From positions 1-64,000 of the forward strand of contig NZ_VYQF01000004.1 of assembly GCF_008710285.1 (NCBI RefSeq): a stretch of 64,000 bases of DNA, given 5' to 3'. The position numbers were made by a program, and so were the translations under genes. How positions within the stretch are numbered: the first letter of the stretch is position 1; each line of letters begins with the position of its first letter. This stretch comes from Ginsengibacter hankyongi (lineage in GTDB: Bacteria; Bacteroidota; Bacteroidia; Chitinophagales; Chitinophagaceae). This document shows, piece after piece, positions 43,922 to 51,295 of this stretch. The notes beneath the pieces were generated by a model. That model was not told where the DNA came from, ran no database searches, and saw nothing but the letters and a program-made list of their open reading frames with translations.

Positions 43922-44024
43922 TACATTCATTATTCCTTGTTCAATATTCGATATTATGTTTAAATATGAAAACCGAAAGGAATAAAGAATAACGAACAAG
44001 GAATATCGAATAATGAAATAAAGA
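43922..44024. repeat. AACAAGGAATA-family repeats after the S23/IVP gene
   Basis: A reverse unit CATTATTCCTTGTTCAATAT with TTCGATATT, then about 30 bp later a forward unit AACGAACAAGGAATATCGAA with TAATGAAATAAAG, the latter just before nuoK. The end of the forward unit matches the tail of the unit before the S23/IVP gene. Confidence 0.9.
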
Positions 44025-44040
44025 AACAAAATTGAATTTA

Positions 44041-44355
44041 ATGTTTACACCCGGACTATATCATATTTTATTTATTAGTACAGCGCTTTTCTTTATTGGT
44101 GTATTTGGTTTTCTTACAAGAAAAAATTTAATCACCATCCTGATGAGTGTAGAATTGATATTGAATAGTGTGAATTTAAATTTTATTGCATTCAATAAAT
44201 ACCTGTGGCCTGATAAATTAGACGGATTATTTTTTACCATATTTATAATTGCGATTGCTGCTGCAGAAGCCGCAGTAGCTATTGCAATCATAATTAATTT
44301 ATATAGAAGCCATCATTCAATTGATGTGGATAATGCGGAAGAAATGAAATATTAA
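44041..44355 (+). CDS. nuoK: NADH-quinone oxidoreductase subunit K
   Basis: A 104-residue membrane subunit with three helices and the conserved ISTALFFIGVFGFLTRKNLI and ILMSVELILNSVNLNFIAF segments, including the helix Glu of MSVEL used in proton transfer. The ATG of MFTPGLYHI is chosen over an upstream TTG. Translation could depend on the repeats just before it. Confidence 0.95.
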   Translation: MFTPGLYHILFISTALFFIGVFGFLTRKNLITILMSVELILNSVNLNFIAFNKYLWPDKLDGLFFTIFIIAIAAAEAAVAIAIIINLYRSHHSIDVDNAEEMKY

Positions 44356-44373
44356 AATACAACATCAAACTAA

Positions 44374-46326
44374 ATGCTTAATGCAACTACCATAGCACTG
44401 ATCCCTCTGCTGCCACTGGCAGGTTTTTTAGTCCTTGGATTATTTGGAAGAAAATATTTTAAGAATTCATCCGGTATCATTGCAACTATCTTGTTACTGG
44501 CTGCAACTATTTTAGCAATCTATACCGCTTATGGTTATTTTTTCGAGTATGGCAAAGTGAATGGAGTTTATGAAAAATTTATTCCGCTAAAATATACATG
44601 GTTGCAATTCTCCGAAGGTGTTTCCATTGACATGGGTATAATGCTCGATCCCATAACCTGCATGATGCTGGTGGTGATAACTTTTGTTTCATTAATGGTG
44701 CACATCTATAGCCTGACCTACATGAAAGGAGAAGAACGATTTGCAACTTACTATTCTTTTTTGGGATTGTTCACTTTTTCCATGCTGGCATTAGTAATCT
44801 CTTCCAATGTTTTCCAAATCTATATTTTCTGGGAACTGGTGGGCGTTTCATCTTTTTTACTGATTGGTTTTTATTACGATAAACCCAGCGCTGTAGCGGC
44901 TTGCAAGAAAGCTTTTATTGTAACACGTTTTGCCGATTTGGGATTTTTAATCGGCATCTTAATACTTTCATTTTATTCGGGCACATTGGATTTTAGTGCC
45001 CTTATTCAAAGGTTAACAACACCGGGGTCAGCAGAATTAAGTGCCGCATTGTCTTCATCGTTTATGGGCATCTCTGCATTAACATGGGCAATGGTATTGG
45101 TTTTTATAGGTGCCGCAGGAAAAAGTGCGATGTTTCCTTTACAAATCTGGTTACCAGATGCAATGGAAGGACCTACTCCTGTTTCTGCATTGATACATGC
45201 TGCAACAATGGTGGTAGCGGGTGTATTTTTAGTTGCAAGATTATTTCCTGTTTTTGCATTATCTGCGCCGGATGCCCTGCGGTTAGTAGCTTATGTGGGA
45301 GCTATCTCCGCTTTGTTAGCGGCAATAATTGCGTGTACGCAAACCGATATAAAAAGAGTGCTGGCATTTTCAACCATATCGCAAATAGGTTATATGATGT
45401 TTGCATTAGGCGTCTCAAAGTATGGTGGCGAAGGCGGATTAGGTTATACCGCTTCCATGTTTCATTTATTTACGCACGCCATGTTTAAAGCGCTGTTGTT
45501 TTTGGGGGCAGGTTCCGTTATACATTTTATTCATAGTAACGAAATGAAAGATATGGGTGGATTGAGAAAATATTTGCCGGTAACGCATATTACTTTTTTA
45601 ATCGCCTGTCTCGCAATTGCAGGGATACCACCGTTTGCGGGCTTTTTCAGTAAAGAAGAAATTTTATCCGCGGCTTATCAAAACAATATGATTATTTATT
45701 GGATAGCCTTGTTTACTTCAGGACTTACTGCTTTTTATATGTTCCGTTTATACTTTGGGATATTTTGGAATAAGGCTCCCTCTCTGAAGGAGAGGGCGGG
45801 GGGTGAAGCTCACGCTCATGGCGAAGGAGGATTTGCAATGATGCTTCCATTGATTTTATTAGCCACTGGCGCAGCAGCAGCCGGGTTTATTCCTTTCGGA
45901 AATTTTGTTAGTTCAGATGGAAAGGGTTCAGAAAGTGCTTTTCATTTACAGTTTTCTATTGCACCGGTTTTGTTTGGTTTAACAGGAATTTTTATAGCGA
46001 TGTGGTTGTATAAAAAGGAAAATAATAAACCGGATATAATTGCAGCGTCGATGAATGGCTTATACAAATCAGCATGGAATAAATTTTATTTTGATGAAAT
46101 GTATTTATTTGTCACCAAAAAAATATTATTCAATTTGGTCGCAAAACCTGCAGCATGGATTGATAAAAATGTGGTTGATGGTTTGGTGAATGCAACGGGT
46201 AATACCACGATGTTTATTTCAAAAAAGATAAAGGGTATTCAATCAGGTAAAGTACAGCAATATGCAGCTTACTTTTTAGTGGCTGCAATAGCAGTGGCAG
46301 TGCTGTTTATTTATTGGTGGAAGTAA
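44374..46326 (+). CDS. nuoL: NADH-quinone oxidoreductase subunit L
   Basis: A 650-residue antiporter-like proton-pumping subunit with about 16 helices. Recognisable parts are YIFWELVGVSSFLLIGFYY, LPDAMEGPTPVSALIHAATM, LFTHAMFKALLFLGAGSVIH and the long lateral helix near the C-terminus. Around residues 468-478 the protein has an in-frame insertion KAPSLKERAGGEAHAHG whose DNA (45777-45799) is a perfect hairpin repeat. The insertion falls in a loop between helices, so the protein can still be functional. nuoM starts 17 bp after its stop. Confidence 0.95.
   Translation: MLNATTIALIPLLPLAGFLVLGLFGRKYFKNSSGIIATILLLAATILAIYTAYGYFFEYGKVNGVYEKFIPLKYTWLQFSEGVSIDMGIMLDPITCMMLVVITFVSLMVHIYSLTYMKGEERFATYYSFLGLFTFSMLALVISSNVFQIYIFWELVGVSSFLLIGFYYDKPSAVAACKKAFIVTRFADLGFLIGILILSFYSGTLDFSALIQRLTTPGSAELSAALSSSFMGISALTWAMVLVFIGAAGKSAMFPLQIWLPDAMEGPTPVSALIHAATMVVAGVFLVARLFPVFALSAPDALRLVAYVGAISALLAAIIACTQTDIKRVLAFSTISQIGYMMFALGVSKYGGEGGLGYTASMFHLFTHAMFKALLFLGAGSVIHFIHSNEMKDMGGLRKYLPVTHITFLIACLAIAGIPPFAGFFSKEEILSAAYQNNMIIYWIALFTSGLTAFYMFRLYFGIFWNKAPSLKERAGGEAHAHGEGGFAMMLPLILLATGAAAAGFIPFGNFVSSDGKGSESAFHLQFSIAPVLFGLTGIFIAMWLYKKENNKPDIIAASMNGLYKSAWNKFYFDEMYLFVTKKILFNLVAKPAAWIDKNVVDGLVNATGNTTMFISKKIKGIQSGKVQQYAAYFLVAAIAVAVLFIYWWK
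45777..45799. repeat. in-frame hairpin repeat inside nuoL
   Basis: CCCTCTC and GAGAGGG form a perfect stem around TGAAG, in the wider GCTCCCTCTCTGAAGGAGAG sequence that resembles repeats common in Bacteroidota genomes. It is a multiple of three when read with its flanks and does not break the frame. Confidence 0.8.
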
Positions 46327-46343
46327 AAATAATTTGCAAAAGA

Positions 46344-47825
46344 ATGAATCTAACGTTACTCATATTAGTTCCATTAATTACCGCAATTGCTTTGTTGCTG
46401 ATGCGTAATAAACAACAGGTAAAATGGCTGGCCTTGACCGGCGCTACTGTTCAGCTTGTTTTGGCATTTGTATTATTATTTACTTACAGAAATGAGGTTG
46501 CCTCCGGTAATGCGGAACAATTTTTATTTCAGCAACAATATGATTGGTTTCCTTCCTGGTACATCAGTTTTCATTTGGGAGTAGATGGTATTTCCGTGGC
46601 TATGATCTTATTGACTGCTTTTGTTGTAATTGCAGGTGTATTGGTTTCATGGAATATAGACAGGATGCCAAAGGAGTTTTATTTTCTTCTTATTTTATTA
46701 AGCTTTGGTGCTTATGGTTTTTTTCTTTCACTGGATCTTTTCATTCTTTTCTTCTTTTTGGAAATTGCGGTTATTCCAAAGTATTTATTAATTGGTATTT
46801 GGGGAAGCGGCAAAAAAGAATACGCGGCCAATAAACTGGCGCTGATGCTAATGGGTGGCTCTGCATTGGTTTTGGTAGGACTGTTGGGTTTATATTTTAG
46901 CAATCCGGAAAGAACTTTCGACTTAGTAAAATTATCTCATCTGGATATCCCGGTTTATATACAAAAGATTTGTTTCCCTTTGTTGTTTGTGGGTTTTGGT
47001 GTATTCACTGCTTTGTTTCCTTTTCACACATGGGTTCCCGATGGGCATTCATCTGCTCCTACCGCAGGTTCTATGTTTCTGGCCGGCATATCCATGAAGT
47101 TGGGAGGCTATGGCTGTTTGCGGGTAGCCGCCTACGTTATACCTGAAGGCGCTAAGGAATATGCCGATATTATTATTGTACTTTCTACCATTGCAATTTT
47201 ATATGGAGCCTTTGCTACAATGATGCAGAAAGATTTGAAATACATGAATGCTTATTCATCGGTTAGCCATGTTGGGTTTGTTTTATTTGGAATTGGTATG
47301 TTAACCAAAACTGCGATTACGGGCGCCGTTATACAAATGGTTAGTCATGGATTAATGACAGCCCTTTTCTTTGCTGTGATAGGAATGATTTACGAACGTA
47401 CGCATACGCGGGAGGTAAATGAAATGGGCGGACTGCTGAAAGTAATGCCCTTTATTACAACGGTATTATTTATTGTTGGTTTGTGTTCGTTGGGATTGCC
47501 CGGCCTTAGTGGCTTTGTAGCTGAGGTAACAGTGTTTATGGGAGCTTGGGAACACCCGGATTTCTTTCATCGTTTTGCAACCATACTGGCGTGCATGAGC
47601 ATTGTGGTAACGGCGGTTTATATTTTGCGGGCCATCAGCAGGACTGCGATGGGACCTATTAAAGAAAGCTATTCCAATTTAACCGATGCCAGGTGGAATG
47701 AAAAATTAGCTGCCATTATTTTAATAGCAGGCATTATAGCCATTGGCGTGGCACCTTTCTGGCTAAATAATTTAATAAGCCCGGGTGCAGAAATAATTAT
47801 GCAAAAATTTTCAGTGGCGCCTTAA
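46344..47825 (+). CDS. nuoM: NADH-quinone oxidoreductase subunit M
   Basis: A 493-residue antiporter-like proton-pumping subunit with about 14 helices. Signatures: FLEIAVIPKYLLIGIWG, LFPFHTWVPDGHSSAPTAGS, SMKLGGYGCLRVAAYVIP and SSVSHVGFVLFGIGMLT. The ATG of MNLTLLILVPL is chosen; an upstream TTG would overlap the nuoL coding end. nuoN follows after 13 bp. Confidence 0.95.
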   Translation: MNLTLLILVPLITAIALLLMRNKQQVKWLALTGATVQLVLAFVLLFTYRNEVASGNAEQFLFQQQYDWFPSWYISFHLGVDGISVAMILLTAFVVIAGVLVSWNIDRMPKEFYFLLILLSFGAYGFFLSLDLFILFFFLEIAVIPKYLLIGIWGSGKKEYAANKLALMLMGGSALVLVGLLGLYFSNPERTFDLVKLSHLDIPVYIQKICFPLLFVGFGVFTALFPFHTWVPDGHSSAPTAGSMFLAGISMKLGGYGCLRVAAYVIPEGAKEYADIIIVLSTIAILYGAFATMMQKDLKYMNAYSSVSHVGFVLFGIGMLTKTAITGAVIQMVSHGLMTALFFAVIGMIYERTHTREVNEMGGLLKVMPFITTVLFIVGLCSLGLPGLSGFVAEVTVFMGAWEHPDFFHRFATILACMSIVVTAVYILRAISRTAMGPIKESYSNLTDARWNEKLAAIILIAGIIAIGVAPFWLNNLISPGAEIIMQKFSVAP

Positions 47826-47838
47826 AATAAAAAACCGG

Positions 47839-49239
47839 ATGAATGAATTTTTAACATTGATGAAACCTGAATTGCAGATAACAATTATCATCTTCCTGCT
47901 GCTATTTATAAAGCTAAGCAAAGGAATAAAAAATGATTTGTTGTTACTGATCATTCAGAATTTATTATTGTTGAATTTTATAGCAGGATTTTTTTTCAAT
48001 GCACCGGGTAATTTATTTGATGGCATGTATCAAACCAATACGTTGATTGCCTTTCAGAAAAGCATTTTGAACCTTGGTATTTATCTCATCTCATTATTAT
48101 TTACCGGGTGGTTCAGGAAGACAGAACATTTGCCCGAATTTTTTATATTGATGTTATCCGCATTGCTGGGTTTGGATTTCCTTATATCGAGCGGTAATTT
48201 TTTAATATTCTTTTTATCATTGGAACTGGCAACTATTCCAATTGCAGCAATGGCCAATTTTGATTTGGAGAAAAAAATATCTTCCGAAGCTGCTATGAAA
48301 ATGATTTTATCATCAGCTTTTTCTTCAGGTATATTATTGTTTGGTATTTCTTTGATCTATGGCGCTACCGGCACCATCAATTTTGAAGCATTGCCTGCAC
48401 AGCTTGATGGAAGTACTTTACAGATATTGTCTTTTGTATTTCTAATTACTGCATTTGCTTTTAAATTATCAATCGTTCCATTTCATTTATGGACAGCAGA
48501 TGTTTATGAAGGCTCGCCAATTGCGGCAACTTCTTTCCTGTCTGTAATTTCCAAAGGTGCAATGGCATTTGTTTTTATTTCGGTATTGTATAGAGTATTT
48601 CAGCCAATGCACCAGGTATGGTATAATATGGTAATGCTCCTATCAATTATCACCATGATCATTGGCAATCTTTTTGCTTTACGGCAACAGAATATCAAAA
48701 GATTTCTTGCATTTTCTTCCATTGCACAAGTGGGTTTTATTTTGGTGGGCATAACGGCTAATTCACCGGAAGGAATATCTTCTGTTGTTTATTTTATTTT
48801 GATCTACACTGTTTCCAATCTCACCGCATTTGGTGTGGCAGCGGCTATCTCATCACAAACAGGTAAAGAGAAAATTGAGGACTATAAAGGGTTGTATCAA
48901 ACAAATCCCTTGCTGAGTTGGGTGATGGCGCTGGCATTATTCTCGTTGGCAGGTATTCCACCCACTGCGGGTTTTTTTGGTAAACTATTTTTATTAACTG
49001 CGGGAGCATCCAATGCCAATTATGGTTTCATTCTTATTGCAGCGTTAAACATGATCGTCTCGTTGTATTATTATTTGCGTGTGATACGATCTATATTTAT
49101 GGATAAAAATGAACAGCCCATTGAAAAAATAAATATCCATCCGTCAACAAAATTTGCATTTATTATTTGTTCTGCAGGCATTGTATTAATAGGAATGTTG
49201 AGTTGGATTTACGATTACATACAATCTTTAAACCCGTAG
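47839..49239 (+). CDS. nuoN: NADH-quinone oxidoreductase subunit N
   Basis: A 466-residue antiporter-like subunit with about 14 helices. Signatures: FFLSLELATIPIAAMANFDL, VPFHLWTADVYEGSPIAATS, FLAFSSIAQVGFILVG and LFSLAGIPPTAGFFGKLFLL. Last core nuo gene; the next small gene starts 3 bp after the stop and is probably on the same transcript. Confidence 0.95.
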   Translation: MNEFLTLMKPELQITIIIFLLLFIKLSKGIKNDLLLLIIQNLLLLNFIAGFFFNAPGNLFDGMYQTNTLIAFQKSILNLGIYLISLLFTGWFRKTEHLPEFFILMLSALLGLDFLISSGNFLIFFLSLELATIPIAAMANFDLEKKISSEAAMKMILSSAFSSGILLFGISLIYGATGTINFEALPAQLDGSTLQILSFVFLITAFAFKLSIVPFHLWTADVYEGSPIAATSFLSVISKGAMAFVFISVLYRVFQPMHQVWYNMVMLLSIITMIIGNLFALRQQNIKRFLAFSSIAQVGFILVGITANSPEGISSVVYFILIYTVSNLTAFGVAAAISSQTGKEKIEDYKGLYQTNPLLSWVMALALFSLAGIPPTAGFFGKLFLLTAGASNANYGFILIAALNMIVSLYYYLRVIRSIFMDKNEQPIEKINIHPSTKFAFIICSAGIVLIGMLSWIYDYIQSLNP

Positions 49240-49242
49240 GTT

Positions 49243-49635
49243 ATGGCCATCAACAAAAATCATTTATTTGAAGAATTGGACGGTGTAAAATGTGGTATCG
49301 TTGAAAAAGAAGTATCTGCAGACAGAGCATCCTTCTTAAAAAACTTATTAGAGTATAATAACTTTAATGTAATAGTAGTTCCCGCTCCTCCGCCAAAAGC
49401 TGTATCAGCCGCGGTTGTTAAAGCAGCAGATGGAACAATAATCCCTTCACTTCCGCCACCGCCAGTGCCAGAAACATTTACCGTCGGAGTAACTGATTAT
49501 ACTTTCAATCCGATCAATGCCATTTTTGGAAGATTGTTAAAAACTCCCGATGGCCATGTAGTTACCCTTGCTTATTGGGAACAGAAGGAAACCGTTAGCC
49601 ATGATGAGGTTCCTTATTACGAGACCAGTCATTAA
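49243..49635 (+). CDS. hypothetical protein after nuoN, 130 aa
   Basis: A 130-residue soluble protein directly after nuoN. The N-terminal part (1-50) has an alpha/beta pattern ending in NFNVIVVPAPPPKA, followed by a proline- and alanine-rich linker (48-85) and a C-terminal part with VGVTDYTFNPINAIFG. The family is not recognised. Its position suggests a role linked to complex I or respiration, but that is inference. A strong hairpin terminator follows, ending the nuo transcript here. Confidence 0.65.
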   Translation: MAINKNHLFEELDGVKCGIVEKEVSADRASFLKNLLEYNNFNVIVVPAPPPKAVSAAVVKAADGTIIPSLPPPPVPETFTVGVTDYTFNPINAIFGRLLKTPDGHVVTLAYWEQKETVSHDEVPYYETSH

Positions 49636-49638
49636 TAT

Positions 49639-49662
49639 AACGGATAAGCCTATCCGTTTTTT
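49639..49662 (+). terminator. rho-independent terminator of the nuo operon
   Basis: AACGGATA, loop AGCC, then TATCCGTT and a T run: a perfect 8-bp stem 4 bp after the stop codon of the gene following nuoN. Confidence 0.9.
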
Positions 49663-49768
49663 ACCGTTCTGGTCTGAAAATATTTTATATTTGGAAGTAG
49701 AATAGTAATAGTGGATAAAAGAGAACCATGATATATAGTTAACGTCCCACAATTGCAGATCGATCAAC

Positions 49769-51028
49769 ATGAGAAATATCAATACCATCAAAGTCAATTT
49801 CAAGGGAGGCATTATTCCCTGTAAAGATCTTTACAATATATTGCTGGCTGCCGGTAAATCAGGCCTGCTTTATGTTAGGTTTGGTTTGCGCCAGCAACTT
49901 TTACTTGATGTAGAAATAGAAGAACTGGATAATTTAACTGCGGAACTTGAAACGTTAGGTATCGATTATGAGGTAAACAAAGAAGAATTTCCAAACATTA
50001 TTAGTTCTTATCCCGCAGAAGAAGTATTTATTATTAATACCTGGCTGAAGGCAAATGTGTATGATGAAATTTTTGAATCGATTGATTATACTCCACAATT
50101 GAAGATAAATATCAGTGATGCCAACCAGACTTTTACTCCCCTGTTTACAGGAAATATCAATTGGGTGGCTTCACCTGGTGACCCGCATTTCTGGCATTTG
50201 TTTATCCGGTTTCCAAAAACAAATATTGTTTATGAATGGAAAGATCTCGTTCATACAGAGGACGTAGCCAGTATGTCATTACGCATTGAAGAAACAATCC
50301 TGCACGATAAGGGAAAGTTCTATGATAATAATGAAGCTAACGGGAACGAATTGTATGAAAAGATAAACATGGATGCATTCAATATAAAGCCGGCCGTTAC
50401 TCCCCTGGCGTTGCCACCTTATAATCTTCCTTACTATGAGGGGTTCAACCGCTACAATAATAAATACTGGCTGGGTATTTATAGGAGGGACGAGTTATAC
50501 AGCATACAATTCTTAAAGGAAGTATGCCTGCTTTGCATGAAAACGGAAGTCGGCCAGTTGTGCTCTACGCCCTGGAAAACTATTATCATAAAAGGGATTG
50601 GGGAAAAAAACAGGAAGGACTGGAATCATCTGCTTAATAAATACCAGATCAACGTGCGCCATGCCGCTAATGAACTCAACTTCCAGGTGGAGGATAACAG
50701 CCCGAGAGCTTTAAAGTTGAAGCAGCACCTGGTAAAGTACCTAAACGATGATGACACCAGGACGTTTGGTATTTGCATCGGCATAAAAACCCGGAAAAAG
50801 AGTGAAGTCTTCAGCAGCATATTAGTGCGGCGTAAAGCATTATTCACAATTGGAAAATGGGGCTTTTTTTACACATACGATATTCTGTGTGCAAAAGAGT
50901 ATAACCCGAATGAACGCACCGATTTTGTATTCAGCAGCGACAATCCGAAATTTTTGCTGGCCGAACAATTACGCCGTGCTGTTCTCTCTTTTTATAAATA
51001 TCCCGACACAGGTGGAGATGAAGAATAA
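49769..51028 (+). CDS. nitrite/sulfite reductase ferredoxin-like half-domain protein
   Basis: A 419-residue soluble protein. The N-terminal segment NFKGGIIPCKDLYNILLAAG, then LLYVRFGLRQQLLLD, has the shape of the ferredoxin-like half domain of nitrite/sulfite reductases, as in Bacteroidota proteins often labelled rubredoxin. A second copy-like segment contains CLLCMKTEVGQLC followed by STPWKTIIIKGI. The C-terminal rubredoxin domain (two CxxC pairs) of those relatives is absent. It may bind an iron-sulfur centre or siroheme-like cofactor, which I cannot confirm. It follows the nuo unit after a terminator and precedes PPDK. Confidence 0.5.
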   Translation: MRNINTIKVNFKGGIIPCKDLYNILLAAGKSGLLYVRFGLRQQLLLDVEIEELDNLTAELETLGIDYEVNKEEFPNIISSYPAEEVFIINTWLKANVYDEIFESIDYTPQLKINISDANQTFTPLFTGNINWVASPGDPHFWHLFIRFPKTNIVYEWKDLVHTEDVASMSLRIEETILHDKGKFYDNNEANGNELYEKINMDAFNIKPAVTPLALPPYNLPYYEGFNRYNNKYWLGIYRRDELYSIQFLKEVCLLCMKTEVGQLCSTPWKTIIIKGIGEKNRKDWNHLLNKYQINVRHAANELNFQVEDNSPRALKLKQHLVKYLNDDDTRTFGICIGIKTRKKSEVFSSILVRRKALFTIGKWGFFYTYDILCAKEYNPNERTDFVFSSDNPKFLLAEQLRRAVLSFYKYPDTGGDEE

Positions 51029-51139
51029 ACTATCGCTTATTTATAATTATAGAGATTTTTTGGAGCCAGACCTCTCACGCCGGAAACCGATGGTTATTGA
51101 AAAATTTGATTTTCTTTACTATGAAAAAAAGTCATTAAT

Positions 51140-51160
51140 AACGGGTAAGCCTACCTGTTT
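51140..51160 (+). terminator. terminator-like hairpin, duplicate of 49639
   Basis: AACGGGTA, loop AGCC, then TACCTGTT and TTCTCT: an 8-bp stem with one G-U pair. It copies the terminator at 49639-49662, including the preceding GTCATTAATA. Confidence 0.6.
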
Positions 51161-51208
51161 CTCTCCCATTTGTTTAATATTTAGTATCAATTCGCCTTTC
51201 TCCCGAAG

Positions 51209-51274
51209 ATGATTAAAATCATTATCCGGATTGATTTTCATCCTCGTTATTCATTATATAATTATCTACCTATG
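51209..51274 (+). promoter_or_regulatory. ppdK promoter with FNR/CRP-like site
   Basis: ATGATTAAAATCAT (51209-51222) is the same palindrome as before nuoA and tnaA. The likely -7 box TACCTATG starts at 51267, 45 bp after the site. ppdK starts 22 bp beyond the box. Confidence 0.65.
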
Positions 51275-51295
51275 CATTGCTTAAAATAATTATTT

